56,908 bases of DNA from Lachnospiraceae bacterium (GTDB lineage: Bacteria > Bacillota > Clostridia > Lachnospirales > Lachnospiraceae), in NCBI GenBank assembly GCA_021772075.1, contig JAETNQ010000022.1:1-56908 (forward strand), read 5' to 3'. Shown here one piece after another: positions 33,920 through 41,744 of the stretch. Positions within the stretch are counted from its first letter, which is position 1. Every line of letters begins with the position of its first letter. Below the pieces are notes generated by a model. The model was not told where the DNA came from. It saw only the letters and a list, made by a program, of their open reading frames with translations, and ran no database searches. The position numbers and the translations under genes are program-made.

Positions 33920-34720
33920 ATGCGGATTACGATGCTGGGAACAGGACATGCTATGGTGTCGGAATGTTATAATACCTGTTTTTTGCTGACGGAAAATGAT
34001 CGGAATTTCCTTGTGGACGGAGGCGGCGGGAATACGATTTTGCGCCAGTTGAAATATGCGGGTTATCGATGCTCGGATATCAGCGATATTTTTGTCACAC
34101 ACAAGCATATCGATCATTTATTGGGAGTCATCTGGGTGATCCGCACGATCTGCCAGAGTATTGCGCAAGGAATAACAGCAATGGAAGTGAATGTCTATGC
34201 CCATGAGGAACTCATAGGCCTGATCGGGGATCTGTTAGAGAAACTATTGTGGAGAGAACAATGGAAGAAAGCGGGCGGCCATATTCATTTCATTGCTGTC
34301 GAAGATGGAGGAATCCGGAATATTCTCGGCAGGAATACGACATTTTTTGATATAGGGTCGGTAAAAGAAAAGCAGTTCGGCTTCTGCATGGAGCTGGATA
34401 GCGGGAAAAAACTGACTTGCTGCGGCGATGAATCCTTCCATCCATGCGCGGGCGCATATGTGGAAAACAGCGAATGGCTGATGCATGAGGCTTATTGCCT
34501 GTATTCCCAGGCGGATCTATTTTCTCCTTATGAAAAGCACCATTCGACGGTGAAGGAGGCATGTGAAACGGCGGAAAGGTTCGGGGTAAAGAATCTGATT
34601 CTTTACCATACGGAGGACAGGAACTTGAAGGAGAGAAAAAAATTGTACGGGGAGGAAGGAAGCCGGTATTTTCATGGGAAGCTGTATATTCCTGACGATC
34701 TGGAAGTGATTTCTATATAA
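33920..34720 (+). CDS. MBL-fold metallohydrolase (RNase Z-like)
   Basis: This 266-residue beta-lactamase-fold hydrolase has the metal motif H61-x-H63-x-D65-H66 (THKHIDHLLG). Further ligands are likely in HEAYCL and EKHHSTVKEAC. The N-terminal MRITMLGTGHAMVSECYNT is typical of the RNase Z/Lactamase_B_2 group. Two metal ions are expected, but the substrate is unknown. It is 30 bases after hemW with GAGGGTGG before the ATG and may share its transcript. A large palindromic element follows it. Confidence 0.88.
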   Translation: MRITMLGTGHAMVSECYNTCFLLTENDRNFLVDGGGGNTILRQLKYAGYRCSDISDIFVTHKHIDHLLGVIWVIRTICQSIAQGITAMEVNVYAHEELIGLIGDLLEKLLWREQWKKAGGHIHFIAVEDGGIRNILGRNTTFFDIGSVKEKQFGFCMELDSGKKLTCCGDESFHPCAGAYVENSEWLMHEAYCLYSQADLFSPYEKHHSTVKEACETAERFGVKNLILYHTEDRNLKERKKLYGEEGSRYFHGKLYIPDDLEVISI

Positions 34721-34755
34721 GAAGACTGTAGATATCATAGCGGCAGATATACGTC

Positions 34756-35104
34756 GGTTTGCGGGCTGCGGGCATGGCAGGGCGGGAAAGAAGAAGGGCG
34801 GCAGCAGGAAGGCGCAGGGGAGCAGAGGGGGAATGCTTCGCCGTGCCGACTCCGAGAAATAGATTTTCTAAATATTCCGGTGTCGTTGTGCCAGCCGGAC
34901 GCAACCGTCCGCGATTCGCCATCCAGGCTCATTGCGGACTTTTGGTGACATCCGTGTCACCAAATTGCTGCCTGTCGGACGGAATATTAAGAAAATCTTA
35001 TTTCCCTGCGTAAGGCAACGGCGAAGCATTCCCCCTCTGCTCCCCTGCGCCTTCCTGCTGCCGCCTTTCTTCTTTCCCGCCCTGCCATGCCCGCAGCCCG
35101 CAAA
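34756..35104 (-). repeat. Large palindromic non-coding element, copy 2
   Basis: This copy is homologous to 8931-9309 but inverted. The arms (TTTGCGGGCTGCGGGCATGG and its complement) flank about 350 bases. The centre is a perfect 10-bp hairpin TTTGGTGACA-TCCG-TGTCACCAAA (34941-34964). Copy 1 has a different stem at the same place, so the base pairing is conserved more than the bases. The block GTGCCAGCCGGACGCAACC is shared with copy 1 (as its complement). It sits between a metallohydrolase gene and the cysE promoter. Confidence 0.85.
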
Positions 35105-35148
35105 AATTAATTTCTGTGGGCATAGCCGCAGACATAGGAAAATTATGG

Positions 35149-35177
35149 TTGACAAAACAGGCTATATTGCATATTCT
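35149..35177 (+). promoter_or_regulatory. Promoter of the T-box/cysE operon
   Basis: A perfect TTGACA (35149-35154), a 17-base spacer and TATTCT (35172-35177) end about 28 bases before T-box stem I. Confidence 0.85.
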
Positions 35178-35204
35178 GTGATTAACAGGAAATAAAACGG
35201 AAAA

Positions 35205-35476
35205 AGCTGTGAGCAGAAAGAGTACGCGGCCGGAAAATAACAGAGAGGGACTGCCGCCGGTTGAGAGCGGTTCTGATTGGAAGGCGGCGGAAGTGCGTCT
35301 GTGAGCTGATGCGGGGAAGGTTGGAATATTTTTTCTGGTATCCGCATACGGGGAGGGCACGTTACGCCTTATGAGGGAAGGATGGGAATCACATCCTTAA
35401 TAAGAGTGGAACCGCGGAGCTGCTTCGTCTCTTGATTTTAACGAATGTTGAAATGGAGGCGGAGTTTTTTGTATGC
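35205..35476 (+). promoter_or_regulatory. T-box leader, cysteine-specific (TGC specifier)
   Basis: Stem I is closed by AGCT/AGCT and CAGA/TCTG with GTGAG/TGAG bulges and an AGTA S-turn motif. The opposite strand of its specifier loop contains TGC at 35294-35296, a cysteine codon. The T-box sequence AGAGTGGAACCGCGG (35403-35417) pairs uncharged tRNA ends. The competing terminator is CTTCGTCTCT (35423-35432) with GGAGGCGGAG (35455-35464), then TTTTTT. Uncharged tRNA-Cys should allow transcription of cysE and cysS. Confidence 0.92.
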
Positions 35477-35521
35477 GTTATGGCGCAGATGATGGAAAAA
35501 GTAAAAATGGAGGCATAAATA

Positions 35522-36190
35522 ATGGGAGTAATCCAAAGGCTGAAGGAGGAAATTGCCGTGATCAGGCAGAGAGATCCTGCGATCCATACGGCAATGGAAG
35601 TATTTTTGTATCCCAGTTTTAAAGTAATGCTGCATTACAGGCTGGCCCATAAGTTATATCTGAAGAAACATTATTTTCTGGCGAGGTGGATATCGCAGAG
35701 GGGGGTACGCAAGACAGGGATCGAGATCCATCCGGGAGCGGTCATAGGAAAGGGATTTTTTATCGACCACGGAAACGGGGTAATTATCGGCGAGACGACA
35801 ATCATTGGAGATAACGTGACGCTGTATCAGGGAGTTACTTTGGGAGGAACGGGAAAAGAACATGGGAAACGCCATCCTACGGTGGGAAATAACGTGATGA
35901 TAAGCGCCGGGGCAAAAGTGTTAGGATCTTTTAAAATCGGGGATAATTCCAAAATAGGGGCAGGAAGCGTAGTGCTGGAAGAGGTGCCGCCCGGCTCTAC
36001 GGTAGTGGGCGTGCCCGGGAGAGTAGTAAAGAGGAAGAAGAAGAATTTCCCCCAGGAAGAAATGGACCATATCAATCTGCCGGATCCGGTCAAGGAGGAT
36101 ATCGCCAATCTCCGGAAGGCGAACAGCGAACTGACGAACCGGCTGCTGGATCTGGAAAGGGAGATACGGAAAATGAAGATTGAAAATTGA
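35522..36190 (+). CDS. cysE: Serine O-acetyltransferase
   Basis: This 222-residue protein acetylates L-serine with acetyl-CoA, the first step of cysteine synthesis. It has a helical N-terminus (AVIRQRDPAIHTAMEVFLYP) and a left-handed beta helix of hexapeptide repeats (IEIHPGAVIGKGFFIDHG, VIIGETTIIGDNVTLYQGVTLGGTG). The catalytic His is in FIDHGNG and acetyl-CoA contacts are in KRHPTVGNNV. A C-terminal coiled coil follows (RKANSELTNRLLDLERE), longer than in the short EpsC forms. It is controlled by the cysteine T-box upstream and is followed 45 bases later by cysS. Confidence 0.96.
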   Translation: MGVIQRLKEEIAVIRQRDPAIHTAMEVFLYPSFKVMLHYRLAHKLYLKKHYFLARWISQRGVRKTGIEIHPGAVIGKGFFIDHGNGVIIGETTIIGDNVTLYQGVTLGGTGKEHGKRHPTVGNNVMISAGAKVLGSFKIGDNSKIGAGSVVLEEVPPGSTVVGVPGRVVKRKKKNFPQEEMDHINLPDPVKEDIANLRKANSELTNRLLDLEREIRKMKIEN

Positions 36191-36234
36191 AAATTTTCAA
36201 TATGGGATAAAAAGGAAGGAGCGGTTTAAGCAGG

Positions 36235-37647
36235 ATGAAGATTTATAATACGTTGTCGAAGAAAAAAGAGGAATTTGTGCCAATCGAAGAGGGAAAGGTG
36301 AGGATGTATGTCTGCGGGCCTACCGTTTATAATCTGATCCATATCGGGAATGCCAGGCCGATGATCGTATTCGATACGGTAAGGCGGTATATGGAGCATA
36401 AGGGCCTGGAAGTAAATTATGTATCCAATTTTACGGATGTGGATGACAAAATTATCAAGAAAGCGGTGGAAGAGGGCGTAGATGCCGCAGTGATTTCAAA
36501 GCGCTATATCGAAGAATGCAAGAAGGATATGGAGGCGATGAATGTAAAGCCGGCCACGGTGCATCCCCTTGCGACGGAGGAGATCGGCGGGATGCTGGAT
36601 ATGATCGGGGAACTGGTCGAAAAGGGATATGCCTATAAGGCGGAAGACGGAACGGTTTATTTCAGGACGCGCAATTTTAAAGAATATGGAAAATTATCAC
36701 ACAAAAACCTGGACGATCTGCAGGGCGGAAACCGTTCCCTCCTGGTGTCGGGGGAAGGGCAGAAAGAGGACGGGCTGGATTTCGTGCTATGGAAGCCGAA
36801 GAAAGAAGGCGAGCCATACTGGGAGTCGCCTTGGTGCGACGGGCGCCCCGGGTGGCACATCGAGTGTTCCGTGATGAGCAAACGGTATTTGGGGGATGAG
36901 ATCGATATTCATGCAGGAGGGGAAGACTTGGTGTTCCCTCACCATGAAAACGAGATCGCGCAGTCAGAAGCCGCGAACGGCAAGACTTTTGCCCGGTATT
37001 GGATGCACAACGCCTTTTTAAATATCGACAATAGGAAGATGTCGAAATCGGCAGGGAATTTCTTTACCGTGCGGGATATCAGCGAAAAGTACGATCTGCA
37101 GGTTTTAAGATTTTTTATGCTTTCCGCCCATTATAGGAGTCCGCTCAATTTCAGCGCTGAGCTGATGGAGGCGGCGAAGAACGGGTATGAAAGGATCGTA
37201 ACCAGCGTAGGCAATCTGAATTACCTGATAGGGAATGCGGCGGAAGGCGAAATGAGCGGAGAGGAAGAAAGGCTTTTGGCGGAGGCAGGGAGCCTGGAAG
37301 CAAAATTCGACGAAGCCATGGATGATGATTTTAATACGGCGGATGCGATCGCAGCGATTTTTGAACTGGTGAAATTTGCGAATACCCATGGAAGCGACAA
37401 GAGCAGCGCCGCCTTTTTAACTGCCTTAAAAGAGAAAATCGTGGAGCTGTCGGATATTTGCGGCCTGTTGGTGGAAAAGAAGGAAGAGGGGCTGCTGGAC
37501 GGGGAAATCGAAGGGCTGATCGAGGAACGCCAGGCGGCGCGCAAAGCGAAAAACTTTGCCAGGGCGGATGAAATCCGCAAAGAACTGTTGGAGAAAGGGA
37601 TTATTCTGGAGGATACCCGCGAAGGTGTGAAATGGAAGAGAGCTTGA
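36235..37647 (+). CDS. cysS: Cysteinyl-tRNA synthetase
   Basis: This 470-residue class I synthetase charges tRNA-Cys. It has the HIGH-type motif HIGNARP near residue 37, KMSKS near residue 266, and zinc ligands in YVCGPTVYN, WHIECSVM and HHENEIAQ. The length is normal for the family. As second gene of the T-box operon, its expression rises when tRNA-Cys is uncharged, which fits a TGC specifier. Its 3' end overlaps the next gene by 16 bases. Confidence 0.98.
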   Translation: MKIYNTLSKKKEEFVPIEEGKVRMYVCGPTVYNLIHIGNARPMIVFDTVRRYMEHKGLEVNYVSNFTDVDDKIIKKAVEEGVDAAVISKRYIEECKKDMEAMNVKPATVHPLATEEIGGMLDMIGELVEKGYAYKAEDGTVYFRTRNFKEYGKLSHKNLDDLQGGNRSLLVSGEGQKEDGLDFVLWKPKKEGEPYWESPWCDGRPGWHIECSVMSKRYLGDEIDIHAGGEDLVFPHHENEIAQSEAANGKTFARYWMHNAFLNIDNRKMSKSAGNFFTVRDISEKYDLQVLRFFMLSAHYRSPLNFSAELMEAAKNGYERIVTSVGNLNYLIGNAAEGEMSGEEERLLAEAGSLEAKFDEAMDDDFNTADAIAAIFELVKFANTHGSDKSSAAFLTALKEKIVELSDICGLLVEKKEEGLLDGEIEGLIEERQAARKAKNFARADEIRKELLEKGIILEDTREGVKWKRA

Positions 37648-38072
37648 GCCTGTTAAGGCAACTGAAAAAGGAATTTGGCTGTAAAGAGGTGGATATCCGG
37701 ACATATTCGCCTTTGGCGCTGGCGTATATAGGAGACAGCATTTACGATGTGATCATCCGCACCGTAGTGCTGGAACGGGGAAACCAGAGCGTAAAGAAAC
37801 TGCATAGGACGGCGGTCCGGTATGTCAATGCGGGGACGCAGGCGAGGATGGCGGAAGCTCTCCAGGAGATGATGACGGAAGAAGAGGAGGATGTCTACCG
37901 GAGGGGAAGGAACACCAAATCCAATTCCACAGCCAAAAACGCTTCTGTGACGGATTACCGGAAGGCGACGGGGCTGGAAGCTTTGCTGGGATATCTTTAT
38001 TTGCAGGACCGGACGGACCGGGCGGTAGAGCTGGTAAAGCTGGGTCTCGGGCATTTGGGGCTGGAAATATGA
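37632..38072 (+). CDS. mrnC: Mini-ribonuclease III
   Basis: This 146-residue RNase III-like nuclease lacks the double-stranded RNA binding domain, as expected for MrnC, which matures 23S rRNA ends. Motifs are PLALAYIGDSIYDVIIR (with catalytic Asp), KSNSTAKNASVTDYRKATGLEALLGYLYL in segments, and the conserved Glu in GLEALLG. It overlaps cysS by 16 bases, a standard Firmicutes arrangement, and needs no separate promoter. Confidence 0.95.
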   Translation: MEESLSLLRQLKKEFGCKEVDIRTYSPLALAYIGDSIYDVIIRTVVLERGNQSVKKLHRTAVRYVNAGTQARMAEALQEMMTEEEEDVYRRGRNTKSNSTAKNASVTDYRKATGLEALLGYLYLQDRTDRAVELVKLGLGHLGLEI

Positions 38073-38205
38073 ATATTTGCTTAAGAATATTTTAAAATTT
38101 GGAAAATGTGTGGATGTTTGGACAGATACGGTTATATAATGGTAAAAAAGAATACTATGGCATTCTTTGATACGGGTCCAATCAGGAAAGGAACAGGATA
38201 AGGGA

Positions 38206-38964
38206 ATGAGATACGAGGAATTTACGATCGAGGGAAGGCATGCGGTAATCGAGGCATTTCGTTCGGGAAAAACGATAGACAAGCTGTTTATTCTGGACGG
38301 ATGCAAGGATGGTCCGATCGATACGATCAAAAGAGAAGCAAAAAAACATGATTGCATTGTTCGGTTTGTGACAAAGGAACGCCTGAACCAGATGTCGGAA
38401 ACGGGAAAACATCAGGGCGTGATTGCTTATGCCGCTGCTTATGAGTATGCCGGAGTGGAAGATATCCTCCGCCTGGCAGAGGAAAAGGGGGAGCCTCCTT
38501 TTGTTTTTCTTCTGGATAATATAGAAGATCCCCATAATCTGGGGGCGATCATCCGGACGGCGAATCTGGCAGGAGCCCATGGCGTGGTCATTCCCAAGAA
38601 CAGGGCGGCAGGATTAACGGCTTCGGTGGCCAGGGCATCCGCAGGAGCATTGAATTATACGCCGGTGGCAAAAGTGACGAATCTGGTGAAGACTATCGAG
38701 GATCTGAAAAAGCGGGGACTGTGGTTCGTATGCGCGGATATGGGCGGTACGCCTATGTACCGGCTGGATTTGAAAGGGCCGATAGGCATGGTAATTGGCA
38801 GCGAAGGAGAGGGCGTAGGACGAATGGTGAAGAAAGCATGTGATTTTTCAGCTGCTATTCCCATGAAAGGAGATATCGATTCCCTGAATGCGTCGGTGGC
38901 GGCCGGAGTGCTGGCTTATGAGATCGTGCGGCAAAGGAGCGGGAGTGCCGGGGTCAGCGAGTAA
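38206..38964 (+). CDS. rlmB: 23S rRNA (guanosine-2'-O-)-methyltransferase RlmB
   Basis: This 252-residue SpoU-class methyltransferase has an N-terminal substrate-binding domain (EGRHAVIEAFRSGKTIDKL) and a SPOUT knot. Motif 1 is NIEDPHNLGAIIRTANLAG, motif 2 is MVIGSEGEGVGR and motif 3 is SLNASVAAGVLAYE. It methylates the ribose of a conserved guanosine in 23S rRNA. ATG 38206 is chosen because the family begins with (M)..EGR.AV.EA; a longer upstream frame has no support. About 130 bases separate it from mrnC, including a weak AAAGAAT/ATTCTTT hairpin. Confidence 0.95.
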   Translation: MRYEEFTIEGRHAVIEAFRSGKTIDKLFILDGCKDGPIDTIKREAKKHDCIVRFVTKERLNQMSETGKHQGVIAYAAAYEYAGVEDILRLAEEKGEPPFVFLLDNIEDPHNLGAIIRTANLAGAHGVVIPKNRAAGLTASVARASAGALNYTPVAKVTNLVKTIEDLKKRGLWFVCADMGGTPMYRLDLKGPIGMVIGSEGEGVGRMVKKACDFSAAIPMKGDIDSLNASVAAGVLAYEIVRQRSGSAGVSE

Positions 38965-38989
38965 GGGGTAAAACGGGAGTAAATAATTT

Positions 38990-40900
38990 ATGAAAAAAGA
39001 TATTCATTTGGTGCAAAAGATATTGCTTCTTATGATCGGTATATTATCCATTATGCTTATGGCGGTACTGATACTGAAAGTCCATGAGATCCGCCAGGAA
39101 GAACTGCAAAAGGAGGAATGGGAGGTAAGGCACGTGGAAGTTCAGGCGGAAGTGGACGATGTCCGCATGAAGATCCAGGAACTGTCGGAGGACAGCGAAG
39201 CCTTGCAGGAATTTCTGGAGGAAAGCCTGAAAATGGATGAAGAGGAAATAGAAATCGTGCAGGAGCCGGAAGAATGGCAGGAGCCGGAGGAGAATGCCCC
39301 TGCAGGAACAGAATGGGATGGAATGACGCAGAGCGGGGATGCGATTTTGATTGATATCCCGGAAGAGGCGCTGCCCCAGCCGCCGGCAGGGCAGACCGAT
39401 ACGGTATCCGATAATAGCAATGCGCCATTGCCGGAGGAAGAGACGGTGTCCGGGAACGGCGATGCGCTTTTGCCGGAGGAAGAGACGGTGTCCGGGAACG
39501 GCGATGCGCTTTTACCGGAGGAAGAGACGGTGTCCGGAAACGGCGATGCGCTTTTGCCGGAGGAAGAAACCGTATCCGGAAATCAGAGCATACAGGAAAC
39601 AGAGGAGGAGAGCATATCGGGCAACGCAGTCAGCAGTCCGGCCCAGGATCCTTATGCCACCATATCCGGCAATGCCGTCGTGGACGGAAAAGTAATTCCG
39701 TTTCGGTATGACGAAGCGGAACTGACGCTGGAGGCCAGACGAAATATTCGTTCTTCTTATGCGGAAACGGAACAAGTAAATGGGGAGGACAGATACATCA
39801 TCAGCAACAACTCTTATGATTTTTCGGATAAAAAGATTGCCTGCCTGGGCGATAGCATTACGGAAGGAAGCAATCTGGACAAGATGGAGAACTATAAGCA
39901 GTATTCCTATCCCTCTGTTTTAAAGAATATCCTAAACGCGGAAGAAGTTTATAATTTAGGGATCGGCGGTTCTTCTTATGGGCGGTATTGGGATAAGCCT
40001 TTTGTGGAAAGATACCAGGAAATACCGGCAGATACGGATATTATTCTGGTAATGGGCGGAACCAATGACGGTTTTGCAGCATCGGAGAAGGAACTTGGCA
40101 GCCTGGCGGAAAAGAAGCCAAAGACTTTTTACGGCGATGTGGACGAACTGATGAGAGGGCTGAGGAAGAATTATCCGGAGGCAAAGATTATTTTTGCCAC
40201 GCCTTTGCCCAATGTACTCCACGATTATTTGAGAAAGCAAAGGGATTATCTGCTGCCCCAGGCTGCGTTTGCCAAGGCCGTAAAAGAATTGGCGGCCCAG
40301 TACGATATCGATGTGATTGACCTGTACAATTCCAACTTGCTGGATACTCATGACGCGCAGGTGATTTCCACATATATGCCCGACGGCGTACATGGGAATC
40401 CGGCGGGGTACCGGGTATTGGCAGAACATATGGCGAGCCAGCTAATACAAATCATGGAAAAGGATGCCTTGGAAAATCCTACGGTCAGCGGAAACAGCGT
40501 GGAAGAAGAGGGAACCGCTGGGGAGGAAAGCGTCAGCGGAAACAGTTCGGATCTCCAGATGGCGGAAGAGCCGGAGTCTGTCAGCGGCAATGGGGCGGAT
40601 ATCCCCCATATGCAGGACGGCAAATGGATCGACGAAGAAATCATGTCCGAGGAGGAACGGGCGCAGGAAGCCCGGGAAGCCGAAGAAAACAGTGAAAGGG
40701 CGGCTCAGGAGGCGGTGGTAGTGGAACCTGCGGCAGAAAGCAGCAGCCCGGCGGCGGACGGACAAGGAAACTCTCCGGCAGAAGGGCCTGGAGCCTCTCC
40801 GGCAAAAGAACACGGAGCCTCTCCGGCAGAAGGACCGGAGAGGGAAGAGGTGCCGATGATCGATTATGAATACGGCGGGGAAGCCATTGTGATTCAGTAA
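38990..40900 (+). CDS. Membrane-anchored SGNH/GDSL hydrolase with SGN repeats
   Basis: This 636-residue protein has an N-terminal membrane anchor (ILLLMIGILSIMLMAVLIL), a coiled coil (~30-75), an acidic repeat region and an SGNH hydrolase domain at ~280-480. Its catalytic blocks are ACLGDSITEG (Ser), NLGIGGSSYG, VMGGTNDGF and DGVHGNPAGY (Asp/His). A Glu/Ala/Pro-rich tail of ~150 residues follows. Short VSGN or ISGN motifs recur about ten times on both sides of the enzyme domain, including a 15-residue tandem repeat at 39427-39590. By family it is an extracellular esterase, perhaps acting on acetylated cell-wall glycans. It lies between rlmB and sigH, which are usually adjacent. Confidence 0.88.
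   Translation: MKKDIHLVQKILLLMIGILSIMLMAVLILKVHEIRQEELQKEEWEVRHVEVQAEVDDVRMKIQELSEDSEALQEFLEESLKMDEEEIEIVQEPEEWQEPEENAPAGTEWDGMTQSGDAILIDIPEEALPQPPAGQTDTVSDNSNAPLPEEETVSGNGDALLPEEETVSGNGDALLPEEETVSGNGDALLPEEETVSGNQSIQETEEESISGNAVSSPAQDPYATISGNAVVDGKVIPFRYDEAELTLEARRNIRSSYAETEQVNGEDRYIISNNSYDFSDKKIACLGDSITEGSNLDKMENYKQYSYPSVLKNILNAEEVYNLGIGGSSYGRYWDKPFVERYQEIPADTDIILVMGGTNDGFAASEKELGSLAEKKPKTFYGDVDELMRGLRKNYPEAKIIFATPLPNVLHDYLRKQRDYLLPQAAFAKAVKELAAQYDIDVIDLYNSNLLDTHDAQVISTYMPDGVHGNPAGYRVLAEHMASQLIQIMEKDALENPTVSGNSVEEEGTAGEESVSGNSSDLQMAEEPESVSGNGADIPHMQDGKWIDEEIMSEEERAQEAREAEENSERAAQEAVVVEPAAESSSPAADGQGNSPAEGPGASPAKEHGASPAEGPEREEVPMIDYEYGGEAIVIQ
39427..39590 (+). repeat. 45-bp in-frame tandem repeat
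   Basis: Units of 45 bases starting at 39427, 39472, 39517 and 39562 encode LPEEETVSGNGDAL, with the last unit diverging. The first three are almost identical at DNA level. This suggests recent expansion or contraction by slippage, so copy number may vary between strains. Confidence 0.9.
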
Positions 40901-40920
40901 AAAGCGGAGGAAGGAAGCGG

Positions 40921-41538
40921 ATGCAGGATTTTTACGGGCAATGCAGCGATGAGGAGCTGATACTGCGCCTCCGGGACGGAGAAGAAAATATTACCGATTA
41001 TATTATGAATAAGTATAAGAACCTGGTAAAGAGCAAAGCGAAATCCATGTATATCCTGGGCGCGGACGGCGACGACCTGATCCAGGAAGGAATGATAGGA
41101 CTTTTTAAAGCGGTCAGGGATTATGACAGCGGACGGGATGCCAGTTTTTTTACTTTTGCCGATCTGTGCATTTCCAGGCAAATGTATACAGCAGTACAGG
41201 CATCCAGGCGGCAGAAGCACGCGCCGTTGAACTCCTATATTTCCCTGTACAGCCATGTGGCTTCGGAAAGGGGGCAGGAGGAAGAGGGCGAGCTGGTGAA
41301 TATCCTCGCCGCAAGAGCGGAACTCAGCCCGGAGGAGATGGTGATCGACAGGGAAAATGTAAAGAGCCTTGAGCGGACGATCGAAAAGGAACTGAGTACA
41401 TTCGAGAAAGAGGTTTTGGATCTGCACCTGACAGGAATGGGTTATGTGCAGATTGCAAAAGTATTGGGGAAAGATGAAAAATCCGCAGACAACGCACTGC
41501 AAAGGATCAAAGGAAAACTAAAAAAAGCGATCGGATAG
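40921..41538 (+). CDS. sigH: RNA polymerase sigma factor, SigH/Spo0H type
   Basis: This 205-residue sigma-70 family factor has region 2 (NKYKNLVKSKAKSMYILGADGDDLIQEGMIGLFKAVRDYD in segments, with DLIQEGMIGL) and region 4 (STFEKEVLDLHLTGMGYVQIAKVLGK). This is the Spo0H pattern that starts sporulation in Firmicutes. It lies downstream of cysS-mrnC-rlmB as in Bacillus and Clostridium, which supports the assignment. GGAGGAAG is 4-10 bases before the ATG. A terminator follows at 41561. Confidence 0.9.
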   Translation: MQDFYGQCSDEELILRLRDGEENITDYIMNKYKNLVKSKAKSMYILGADGDDLIQEGMIGLFKAVRDYDSGRDASFFTFADLCISRQMYTAVQASRRQKHAPLNSYISLYSHVASERGQEEEGELVNILAARAELSPEEMVIDRENVKSLERTIEKELSTFEKEVLDLHLTGMGYVQIAKVLGKDEKSADNALQRIKGKLKKAIG

Positions 41539-41560
41539 AAACGGTGCAGCCACTATACGG

Positions 41561-41595
41561 CCCGGGCGGAGAAAGGTCTGTCCGGGTTAATTTTA
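41561..41595 (+). terminator. sigH terminator
   Basis: CCCGGGCGGA pairs, with G-U wobbles, with TCTGTCCGGG and is followed by TTAATTTT. It lies 23 bases after the sigH stop. Confidence 0.7.
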
Positions 41596-41627
41596 TGCTA
41601 AGTTTATATTTTTTTTAGATAGGTTTC

Positions 41628-41682
41628 TTGACTTGTGCAGGAAGAATGACTATAATTTAGGCGATACCGACCGACTGGTCGG
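41628..41682 (+). promoter_or_regulatory. Promoter and TetR operator of the RND exporter operon
   Basis: TTGACT (41628-41633), a 17-base spacer and TATAAT (41651-41656) form a strong promoter. A perfect palindrome CCGACC-GACT-GGTCGG (41667-41682) covers the expected start site. The operon's last gene is a TetR repressor, so this is its likely operator. Confidence 0.9.
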
Positions 41683-41744
41683 ACAGTAAAATTCAAGAAG
41701 ATCATAAAGTAAGCATTTGCAGCTTATGGAAAGGCCAGGTTTTT

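Noticed and set aside
39427-39590. Possible CRISPR or intergenic repeat
   Set aside because: The repeat is in frame within a clear hydrolase gene and encodes a 15-residue protein repeat.
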